A stretch of 28,401 bases of DNA from Pleurotus djamor (Eukaryota; Basidiomycota; Agaricomycetes; Agaricales; Pleurotaceae). Positions 11,201 through 21,066 of the stretch are shown piece by piece. The stretch covers positions 1-28,401 of the forward strand of contig JAPEVF010000068.1 of the NCBI GenBank assembly GCA_029747585.1, written 5' to 3'. How positions within the stretch are numbered: position 1 is the first letter of the stretch; the number at the start of each line of letters is the position of its first letter. The notes under the pieces were generated by a model. That model did not search any database. It saw only the letters and a program-made list of their open reading frames with translations, and was not told the DNA's origin. Position numbers and translations under genes: made by a program.

Positions 11201-12836
11201 GAAAAATACGCAATCTGAAACCGTAGTGCGTGCGCGTGTTGTCGTATCGGGTGGTAGCACTGCACTGCACGCATACCACACACAACGAAACAAGAAACAA
11301 GGAACAAGTCGCCAGCAAAGACTCGTGTGGAAAGAAAGAAAGGAAGCCAAGACTTTCGAAAAAAGAATGGCGAAAATGAAAACAAAACGAAGTAGAAAGT
11401 AAACTTACCGGGCATCCCGGGAATCCCATACGAAGTCGGACTATACCCTCCCATTCCCAAGCCCAATCCACCGAGTCCACCGCCAAACCCATCCATCGTC
11501 GTTCCCAGCCCCAAACCCAAGCCCAAACCCCTCGAAGAGGGTGAATGCGTCGGGGGATATAAGGATTGCGAATTCGCATGATGATGTTGGGACTGGAGAT
11601 GCAGTGAACTCCCCATCCCGACACCAGTCGTTCCACCCACATGTATCCCCAACATCCCGATCCCTAGCTCTCCCGCCGTGTCTAGCGGGGCGAACGGGTT
11701 TGGATGGGGGTACGACGATGTGAAGCCCAGTGAAGACGATGACGGTGAGGATGGGTGTGAATGCGAGTGCGAATGGGAGGAAGAAGGGTCATGGTAGGGC
11801 ATCAAGTTCGCTCTCGGCGACCGTCGGTTGTTTCGTTGTGCATGGCCTTGATGTGGGTGATTCCTATGGGCTCCTGATGTCGAGGTGGATGTGGTAGACG
11901 AGGAAGACGATGCCTGTTGCTGTTGCGAAGTCATCGGAGTCGTTCGCGGTTGACCGCGAATAAGGCCAGCCCTCGTCAGCTGGGCTTTGATGTCAGCTTT
12001 ATACGCTTCTACGGCTTGCTTGTCCTATTTATAACAAAGTGATGAGATGAGTAAAAGGTGTTGGTTGAGAAGCGTGGATGTCGGGGGAAGAGATACAGCG
12101 AGTCCCCTCCAAATATAAATATTTCTTTTTAAAAAGNGAGATATAGTAAAAGAAGAGAGAAGGCAGATTGCGGTGTGGATATGATGTGAAGATGAACGCG
12201 TAAATGGATCAAGCAAATACACACGGATGTCGCGAAATGACATGGAGAAGAGAACAATGTGTCAGGCAACTCACTCGCATCCAATCGGGCCTCTTTGGGC
12301 CCCAGCCCAAGCATTTTATCTTTAGACGGACACACGTATGGCATGAATCGCCTTGCCGCTGTTCGTCGCATTTCTAAGATGAAAAAAGGCACACCAGTCA
12401 GTCAGAAGCCCGCATATACGGAGTTTTTCTTGGTGATACGTACTTTGCGACGCAATCTGCAGGTCCTACACGCGTCATTTGGGTCAAGATCTGATGGTCA
12501 TGCGGGAGAAGAAGCAGCAAAGACATACCAGCAGCCACCTTTGCTCGCTACCTGAGTGCGTGGTAGGTCCAGAGGGACTCTGTTTGGGGTAGTCTTCGAG
12601 CTCGTCGGTGAGTCCGCGGAGGGATCAGCGGAGGAGAGTGAGGGCAGCATGGGGTTTGTCGCTGGTGGGGGCGATGAGGAGGAGGACTTATTTGAGGAGG
12701 AGGCGAGGTATGAGGGATGTGGCGATGTAGGGGAGGTATTGGAAGTAGCTGTGGCTGTAACGTTGATCTCGTCGAGAGGCGATAGGCCTTGGTCGCTGTG
12801 TGATGGGGAGCTGAGAGGCGGGGACCTGTAGGCCAT
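8261..12836 (-). CDS. TF1: Zn2Cys6 fungal transcription factor with zinc cluster split by a micro-exon
   Basis: Nuclear DNA-binding regulator, 979 aa, targets unknown. Minus-strand exons: 12836-12529, 12465-12444, 12373-12275, 12024-11409, 11011-10350, 9825-9430, 9165-8655, 8586-8261; phases close exactly (2940 nt with stop). Cluster C102-x2-C105-x6-C112-x8-C121-x2-C124-x6-C131 is followed by LGWGPKRPDWMR and a short linker (DKQAVEAYKADIKAQ). Exon 1 encodes a Ser/Pro/Thr-rich leader. Residues 174-540 are low complexity (Gln, Ser, His-Ser, Gly-Leu and Asn runs), typical of activation regions. From about 545 a helical regulatory domain like Fungal_trans_2 begins (QYIFAG, VKTTMWFDV, SALAHWKANEVRHGKLSL) and ends in VDWRESLLENSVLLLV. 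The ATG at 12836 is the first in its open frame; longer versions would need a non-ATG start. Introns of 250, 397, 524 and 264 nt are long beside the usual 54-70. TF2 is a paralogue. Confidence 0.9.
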
Positions 12837-15800
12837 GGATGACAGAGGTACGGGGTTGCGTTGTGTTATAAGAGTGGAGTGGGCGGAGGAGAGTGCAGAA
12901 AAGAGAATAAGGCGGGAAGAGATGAGAGGAGGAGCAGTGTTTTTGGTCGGCAGGAAATATTTGACGAAGGGAGGACCGGACGCTGGAGCCCCGGTGCTGA
13001 GATGCGAGAGGTCGAGATTGGAGTTGGGTCGATGCGATCTCAAATAGAAACAGAGCAGTTATGAGAGATGCGTGACAAGCCTCAACCCCGTGAGAGAGGC
13101 TATTCAGGTCACCCTCCACCTCTGCAAGCCCTCTCTCCATCCTCATCGGACTAGCCCCATCCCACACGGTATCTATTTCCCTCCGTCCCCCTTGTCCGTT
13201 GCAAATCACTGGCCACTACCGCACGCCACGCAGAGAAATCCATGCAAAGCAAGTAGCCCGTGTTATTGCAGAAATCGTCTTTGGCTCGTTCGTCCTGGCT
13301 AGAGTGTCGTCAATGTCGATGAAATGCGGCTGTGTCATCGTGTTCGTCCCTGATCAAGCGCATTAGTCAGCCTCCGATGCTCCCACGCCCCTTCAGATTT
13401 CCTTTTCAGATCCGTCACACGTCGTCACACCCTCGATCACCTCCGTTGCTGGGGCATTCCGCAACATCTCAACCACTCCGCACCCTACATAGCTAAACTC
13501 TCTCTCCCACTCTCTGTCACTCACTCACAACCATAAGGCATCAGCTCCACTGTCCACGGCAGCAACATCTATACGCACGTCTCTACCAAACTACCTACCA
13601 ATGTCATAGAGTCCCTCATATACGGTAGTATACCACTGACTGACATGGATCTTTCGCTTGTGCACTCTCAAACGTCGCAGTCAAATACGCCGTATAGCAC
13701 CCGCATCATATCCTCCATCAAATATCACTTGTATATTCTCACCATCCCCCTTCGATGCAAGAAACGATGTCCATTCCACCGGACGCAGCAGCCCGACGGA
13801 AACCCAAATATACGCTTATGTATAAATCTGGCCCCGTAGCCGTAGCCGTGTCAAGTTCAAGATCAAATACGAAAGCAAATGGCCCACAACCCGGTCCGCG
13901 GGATCACCTGGCTCTCCTCCCCCACGTCAGTCTGAATCATGCTGGAGTAGATGATAAAGTTCGTACTACGTCTCTACATACAAGTTTAGATTACCGAGAT
14001 GTCCATTCGAATCATCATCCATCACCCAACCAATCAATCAATACCCACCGTTTTGAAGCGTTCATATCTCAGAAATCATCACGCCAAGATCGTGTTCTCT
14101 ATACTTACCACGGACATCATACGTCGCGTCGCGTCCAAGTAATACCCATCCATCTTCAAGCTTCAAAAACGAACGTTCAACGACGGAAATCCGAACGAAC
14201 CCTAAATCCACTCGAAACTCGAAACACACGCCACTGTAGTCTGCCATCACCTTGTCGCCGTGCAATTCTTCCAAGCTGTACCTCCACAATCGAACGTGCT
14301 ACCCTCCTGCCTCAAACATGTCAGCACACATATATGACTCTACTCTATCATATCCAAGTCCTCGAGTCTGATCAAGCACGGCTCTAGTTTCTCCTGCGAG
14401 AGTAGCCACCGTCACCGTCACCATTGCAACCCGATCTCGGGGCGTGGAACGTCTGAACGTCTAAACCCCAGCAGGCTATCCACTCAGCGAATCGCCACAA
14501 GTCGAACTTTACCCAAATTCCGTTTGCAACTGCGCCATCTGTCCCAGTGCATTGGACGCCACCAATTCCTACACTACTACGCAGACGGAGACCTAGGATT
14601 CGAAGCATCGGTTTGAAAGTTTCGATAGGGATAAAGGGATAGAAGGAGAGATCAGATGCTACCCATCATCAAAGCATCAAAGGTTATCAGTGTTTCTGTG
14701 CCTTTGAGTTTGAGCTTGGAGTGGAGTGTTGACTTGCCAACGACTAACACTGAATACTCAAAGGATCGCATCGCATCGCCCCCATTCGACCTCGACCTCG
14801 ACCTTGAACTCGAGTCGAGGAAGTATCAAGTAAGTACGCGGTGTGTACTAGTAACTAGAGTATGTATATCAGTGTAGAAGTACACTATCACTCGCGCGTC
14901 TAGATAGGATAGTAGGATTGAAATTGAGATTCCAAATTTCCCATCGAATCTCAAAGTCTTTTCTAAACTTACATACAGTTGACACATCCCACGATGCATC
15001 CAAATAGGAAGGCATCCGACTCCCGAGTCGTACATCGCTTTAGTCTACTAGAAGAACGTTAACACGCAACGCCACCATCGAGAGTCGGACGCAGCACGAG
15101 TCATGATGATTGTGACCCTAAGTCCCTAACCTTACATCCTCCTTTTATCCTTTTCTGGATGGTGTCTCAGTAAGTAATTGAATGACTTGGTTAGTGGGTG
15201 AGTGGGTGAGTAAGAAGAGGATGCTGCCTTCCTCCGGCAGACTCGTCGGTCGGTAGCATGTGCAACGCTCCAAGTCCCTTGACTCCACAGGGGCTACTCC
15301 TGATCGAGGTGATCGGCGATGCTTTACTGGCAAGTCCCACTTCCCACTTCCCCGTATCCCACAGGTTCATCCACATACGCACTTTCTCTTTCTTCCCACC
15401 TATCCGAGCTCTGAATCTGACTTGCCCATAGGGTCCTGGATTTACATTCTAACTGGGGAAGTTGCATCTAAGCGAATTATCGAAGTCTACGAAAAAAGAA
15501 GAAGAAGCAGAAGACGATTAAAACAAAGGTACCATCAAGTTTCAACGTAGTTGAGTATGTTCCATACCGACTTCAGAAGAACAATACTCCAACGTACTTA
15601 AATCACTTCTGTGGAATTACTGATCGCGTAGGTATGTACACCAGGGTCGAATGCATCAATTCCCTCATCATCACTCACGCACAGGCCGCGACGTTTCTGT
15701 GCTGCTCTCACTCACATCCTTACATAGTCATTCCCGAGAGAAACGTTCGCAGTGCAAACCGAACCTTCTCACTCTAATCCTAACCTCCCGGATGATCCTC

Positions 15801-16971
15801 ATTCTCCTGAAGAAGAATCATCGAGCCAATCGACGATCCCTGAAACGGGAAAACGGAGATATTATAATATACCAATATTACCAAGTAATATTATTTTGTT
15901 GATTATATGAGCCTGGGATCTCCGAGAAGGTAGGACTCGGTCGTCCTTGGCTAGCGCCTCTGCCTTCCCCAACCCTTGGGACCAGCTTGGAAAGGAAAGC
16001 GAATGGGGTGGAACGAGGCGGGATCGCCGTCGTAGCGCAAGTGGAAGTGGAAGTGGTGGTGAGTTCACCGTCTCGGGGTCAACGTTTCCATATGTACCCC
16101 TTACCTTTCAATATTCAATACAGGTTGCGCGACCGTTACCCTTTCCACTCAGCGTTCAACACCTCACACGTCGTACTCAGAGTCACGCGTCGAACGATTC
16201 CGGTCGTTACTGCTGCGGTCGTACTTAGTACAGTTTCCGGTGCATATTCCTTGGCAAGCAAAGTTTTTTTTTNGCTTACTGGCTGATCGACTCGACTACT
16301 CCCGCCGCTGTTGACGTTGCTTGCTTAGTATGCTTACTACGGTGCTCTTTGATGCGGACGTCGTGACGTCCCCCAAATCTTTGACTTAATTATCAATGCT
16401 TCAAATTGTTGGTCACTATCTGCGAAGGCTCGTTCGTTGCTCTCTACTCGGACGCTATCCTAGGAGTGTCTAGTACCTAGTGCAGTACCTGGTGCGCCAC
16501 CGACAACCGGGTACACGGTACACCTATGTACACACAGATTCCAGAATGACGCGTCATCAACACCCGACGGCATCATTCCAAGATACTCTCCTGCTCTTTG
16601 GATTACTCGAACCTTCACTCGAACCTAAGGCCTAACCTATCCCATACCTGTGCTACTGAGAGTGAAACCACTAGCACGCACGCCTCACCCTTCACCCTCA
16701 TCAACATCCCTCGATTATCCCTCGTACACATAGCCTGAAAACACCGATTTTCCATGTGGATCACACCTGCACCCCTGCATCCTTGCCTCCCCACAGTCCA
16801 CGCCCCCATACACCTGTGCCCCGTCCGTCCTTTCTTCTTCTTCTTTCAATTGAACAAACAAACTGAATATAATCTGCCGTAAATATTTTGCCCCGCCGCT
16901 TGGGCTCGAGTTTCATTTCTCAAGGATCATAAGAAGCATTTCTCCAAGGATCTCAAGTCAGGATATACATC
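12837..16971. other. Upstream region of TF1, no strong gene
   Basis: About 4.1 kb upstream of the TF1 start. The first few hundred bases on the minus strand should hold the TF1 promoter and 5' UTR; no clear TATA box was identified. The longest open frame is 210 codons on the plus strand (13755-14387, first ATG in protein-like context at 13767). It overlaps a competing minus-strand exon candidate, and neither shows a known domain. From 14700 to 16900 open frames are short and I recognise nothing. An undetermined base lies at 16273 after a T run. Confidence 0.5.
14109..14298 (-). CDS. Possible orphan exon, unknown protein
   Basis: An open minus-strand segment lies between a good acceptor (GGGTAG, just after 14299) and a strong donor (GTAAGT, at 14108). 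It encodes about 63 residues with balanced composition, including SLEELHGDKVMADYSGVCFE and ERSFLKLEDGWVLLGRDATY. Another open stretch at 14384-14608 (minus, from ATG of MLRILGLRLRSS) could be an upstream exon, joining in phase if the GTAAAG donor near 14515 is used. I could not build a convincing full gene or name a family. The opposite strand carries a 210-codon open frame, so one of the two is a shadow. Confidence 0.22.
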
Positions 16972-17329
16972 ATGCGTCGCAACATCCCGAAGTCTAAGAA
17001 TATCCTCTCGAGCTCGGAAGCAGACCCTTCAAGTTAGTTACTCTCTACTCTTCCCGAGATGAGCTCTTCCTGTTGCTTACTCGTCAAAGCGTTCCGTGGT
17101 GCCGTGGTACCGTTCAGGAGGCTTAGGGGCTACCCTGACGTGCGCAATGCACAGTCTGTCTGCTGAAGGTGTCGGCACGACGACCCAGAACACTGAGCAG
17201 ACGCCGCCGTCGACTGAGTCTCTACTGCCTCCGCCTGTCACTAGCTCTCCGTCCGTATTTCTCCCCGTCTCTTTGGCCCAAATGGAGGTTTCCCCGCCGG
17301 AGAAAGATGCGGCTGCGGCTGCTCTATGA
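16972..17329 (+). CDS. Possible small two-exon protein, 90 aa
   Basis: ATG at 16972 opens MRRNIPKSKNILSSSEADPS (exon 16972-17032). A GTTAGT donor and a CGTTCAG acceptor remove 85 nt. The second exon, 17118-17329, stays in phase to TGA at 17327. The C-terminal part is Thr/Pro/Ser-rich (TEQTPPSTESLLPPPVTSSP) and ends in SPPEKDAAAAAL. There is no signal peptide, membrane helix or recognised domain. An AT-rich stretch (AATATAATC, about 16866) lies roughly 100 bp upstream and could serve as a TATA-like element. Low-complexity composition leaves real doubt that this is coding. Confidence 0.3.
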
Positions 17330-18223
17330 CTTACGACTTACGACGAATGATAGGGTAGAAAAATCAATAAAANGATGGAGAATAATAAAACTCGCTTGCT
17401 CACCGCGTAAACCCATTGGTCGAAACAAGGTGGTATGTGCTATATGCGCTTGAAAGTTACTTACTCGTATACTCGTAAAGGGTAGAGATGAAACACGACT
17501 TCCAGTACTTACATCAAAGTTCTGGAACTTGGACTTGGGATGATCTACCGTCGTAGTCCCCGGGTGGCGCACGATAAGTCCGGATGGGCAAACGGACTTC
17601 TACGTTCCTAATTGTACTTACCTAGGGCGCCTGATGCGGCGTGCTTCTTGACATGCGTATGCTTCGTTTCCAAGGATCTGACATTGAATATTGGATGGAT
17701 GCGTTGCTCGATGTGAAATCTCGACCCCGGAAAGGTATCGAAAATGTCGCAGTCACTAATTGTGTTGAACGTGGAACATTGATCCCTCGAAGTTCGAAAT
17801 GTGTAAGTTTGAAATTCGGAGGAGCTACTCAACGGTAACCGTCACCTATCCAACAAACAGACAGGCAAATATGAGCGGATCTATCAGTGGAAGCAGGATA
17901 CCTCTCCAGGGACCGAAAGGACGCATGCCATAAAACCATAATTTCGGTGAGGTCCGAGCCTAAATCAACGTTCAACCCGGTATTCTCGCAGAACTCGTTC
18001 AGGGCTCAAGGTCTTCCTACAGATCCGTTGAAACTGTGGGATCTCGGCATCGAGGACTAGAAGTCAGCGGGAGCTGTAGTTGGTGAAGCGCTGAGCGAAT
18101 GAACGTTTGAACGTGCACGCTATACCGTACGGGACCAGCGAAAGTGCGGTGATTTAACGACGGCTATTCAGTGTAATTTTTGGATAAATAGTGGTTTGAT
18201 GGGTTAAGGAGGTTCGTCTCCTT

Positions 18224-18238
18224 GAAGCCTTCGGCTTC
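18224..18238. repeat. Short inverted repeat (hairpin)
   Basis: GAAGCC and GGCTTC flank a 3-nt TTC loop, giving a perfect 6-bp stem. It sits in non-coding DNA with no adjacent T-run of note, so it does not look like a functional terminator. Probably incidental. Confidence 0.45.
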
Positions 18239-20189
18239 GAGCTTCAGATACCTCCACTTGGATTCCTCTTGGTATCTACATAGGACGCGAACGTTGGACT
18301 TGGACTTGAGTAAGGAGTTCCCGCTAAGTTCTTGGGAGTTGGGAACGATCGCAATCAAAAAATCAAAATTCGGAGGCGCGAGATGCCGGGAGATGGAGTT
18401 TAGAAGGAGTGCGTATTTTTGTTATGTTGTGTGTTGCTCTCGATGGTCTGTGGAAAGTTGCGGTTCTATTTCAAGAAGGAAGTAAACGAACGGAAGTATA
18501 AATTTCAAGGGACCCTCCGTCCCCCTATCCGGTGTTCTAAGTAGTCTGGCTCTCCGGGCTCCCAGGCTGATGTGCACACTTTCGCAGTCAACCATGACCT
18601 TGATCTTTGATATCTCCCGCAATTAGCCAACTTGACGGAGTTCTATGTGGACCCTCACAGTAGTGATTGAAGTACGTATCCACAACATACCATGAGCCTC
18701 CTGATTCTTCAGCATTTTCATTGGAGCACATCCTTTCGGAATGAAAAATCCCTCCAAGCGTGCATTGTACTCGAATCAAGTAGCTCCTGGGCAAGTTAAC
18801 GGCGGCGGCGTCGAAGCCATCAAAATAAACATCGTTTGCCATCAACTGGCCAAAGAAGTGTTGACGGGAATTGATGGGCCCACATCGGACGAGTGATCAT
18901 CCCGACTCCCACGTGCCGAGAGATCGAGCTTCTCCATGTTCTTACTACTCCCACCTCCGCAACATCACTTCTGCGGTTCCTGCTTGGGGGCAGCCTTGTT
19001 CAATATGTTCCTATCTTTGCCACTCTGCCCTCTCCGTCACTGATTACGTTGGTATTCAGCGAATGTTGACCGGACGTAAGTAGGTCGATACAGCGAGAAG
19101 CTGTGCATTGCGACATAGCGGCACGATATGGAGACCTTCATGTCAACCCATGTCACGATAAGCCATGCCAGTGACATACTTGCTCGCGGTCGTACTGCAC
19201 TACTAGTCTCTCGTAACCGATGAGAATTTTGCGAAGTTTCTGCTACCGATGCCGTGAAAGTGTTGGTCAAGGTTAGCGGCTAGCACCAACCCCCAACTTG
19301 TCTCATACGTGCCATCGAAATATTGATCGCATGAGGGGATGATACCATAGGTTTCTCTGATATGTTTTCCGAGGATTGATCTACCGGCCTGCCTGGCTCT
19401 TTGTCTAAAATTACACCTCCGAAACACCCAACCATCAAATCGTCAAGGGATGCCAGGTCCATCACCCTGCCTTGTTTTACTTATTTTCCTCCGGTGGGTG
19501 ACCACACTCTCTAGATACAACATTGATAGACTCATCATCCACGCGGAGGAAGCAACACGAGGCCAGAGATAAACATAGCCTATGTCTCTCTGCATTCTAG
19601 TGCATACATCGTTGCACTGGACCCAGGGAAGCCCGACCCCCAAAACTCCGTACTCCGTAATCCATACGGCGTAATCGCGACACTACCTACAGCTTGCCAA
19701 CCTTATTTAGAGATCTTAGCATCACACCAAAAGTACAAAGGCACCGGGCTTTATACGTCGTACCGCAGGGAGCGTCCAGTAGTGTTCTGGGTGAGGCTGT
19801 ACACTTTTGACGGGGTGAGATCATCCGGAGAGATCGAACCCATGCGTTCATACCTACGTATGGCTCAAAATGATCGGGAAAGAATTCGAAGTTGATTGAG
19901 ACGAAGGTTTTGCGTGCCTAAGTACAAGGCAGTTATTTTCAGAGGGAAGATGGTGGCATCGCTTTGGAAAACTGACTCGTACCCGCACGCGAGAATTTTA
20001 TACAAACGCAAGCGTATATCATTGAACATTGCAGTGTAAGTAAAAGCCAAGGAAAGATGTCGAACAAGTCTAGGTATGTACAGCGACGTCGAACCTAGGC
20101 GATACTGGGGGAAAGAGACAATGTGAGTAGGTACGGATACAGCTGCGTTACAACACTAGCACAACAAGGGTGGGTAAAGTCCGGCGATG

Positions 20190-20800
20190 AGATGAGCAGG
20201 GGAAAGCTTGATAGGTGCGAGATGGGGAGTGGAGGATTGGGAATGGATGGATTGGAGAGACAAAGGAAGGGGGAGATGGCGTATGGAATGATATGTATGT
20301 TTCGGATGTTGTATGTATATTTCGTGGTTTTATGCGTGAATTATAAGGGGAAGGCATGGAGAAGAAGAAAAAAGAAACAAAGCAAGAAAAAGAGGCAACA
20401 TCGTATGATGATTTCGTTATTTCTTCGAGATATACAGAGAAAGGGAGAGGAAAAAGACAAAATTTGAACATGCATGGCGAGATACAAGTACATGATCGAG
20501 AGCAGGAACAACAAGAAGGGGAACGCACGGGAAGCGAGGAGGAAGACACAGAGAGGCTAGCAACGAGGTCTGGACGCGGGTCGCGAGAAAAGAACTCGTG
20601 CGAGGACTTTCCATTGGGTATTGCAGAATCGTGTATACCCGAGAGAATGAGAACATGACCGGGACTGGAACGGAAGGGGAAGGGGAAGAAGAGGGAGGGA
20701 TACAAACCCAGATTAAGATTTTTTTCGTGTTTGGTTTTTTTCAAGGCCGAATAGTTAAGGCGACGGACAGAGAAGAGGGGAGAGCGTAAATGAGGCCAAT
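20190..20800. other. Purine-rich strand-asymmetric tract 3' of TF2
   Basis: The plus strand here is rich in GGA, GAA and AGA runs (for example around 20350-20460 and 20500-20560), so the minus strand, which would be the TF2 transcript strand, is pyrimidine-rich. The bias leaves a 198-codon minus-strand frame open, but its Ser/Phe/Pro-rich translation looks like low-complexity noise. The tract begins about 270 bp beyond the TF2 stop and could belong to a long 3' UTR or to intergenic DNA. Confidence 0.5.
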
Positions 20801-21066
20801 AGATATAAAAGGGGGCTTTGACTTGGGGTAGTTGCTCTAGCCGAGCGATAAACGCTGATCGACGGGGTGTGATGATTCGAACCGAGCAAACAACGGGGAA
20901 AGGGGGAGAGGATTCTCTATATCACTGAACACACAAAACGCGCCACCAACACTCCAACGACCTCCGGCAAACGAAAAGATTTCTTGATTGCATCCTCCCC
21001 CATAACCTCATTGCCAGCTTGTAAGCGCATCCTACGCGCGCCGCTCCTCGAGTACCACCCGGCTGC

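Larger units (their letters stand above)
17330..21066. other. Gene-poor interval downstream of TF2
   Basis: This 3.7-kb region contains only short, mutually overlapping open frames. On the minus strand, 18588-18845 is open for 85 codons without a family match. A second frame there (about 18690-18776) reads LEGFFIPKG, a faint echo of the cytochrome P450 'GYFIPKG' element, with nothing else to support it. Minus-strand frames near 19203-19465 are also unassigned. From about 20190 to 20800 the plus strand is strongly purine-rich. No tRNA or transposon was found. Confidence 0.5.

Noticed and set aside
12837..13043. N-terminal extension of TF1 upstream of 12836
   Set aside because: The frame stays open but has no ATG; the extension would begin with TTG. 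The ATG at 12836 is the first available start.
20148..20744. 198-codon minus-strand open frame
   Set aside because: It is kept open by a pyrimidine-rich tract; composition is Ser/Phe/Pro low complexity with no domain.
20874..20883. GATTCGAACC, resembling a tRNA B box on the minus strand
   Set aside because: The bases beside it do not form a 5-bp T-arm stem and there is no A box or acceptor stem.
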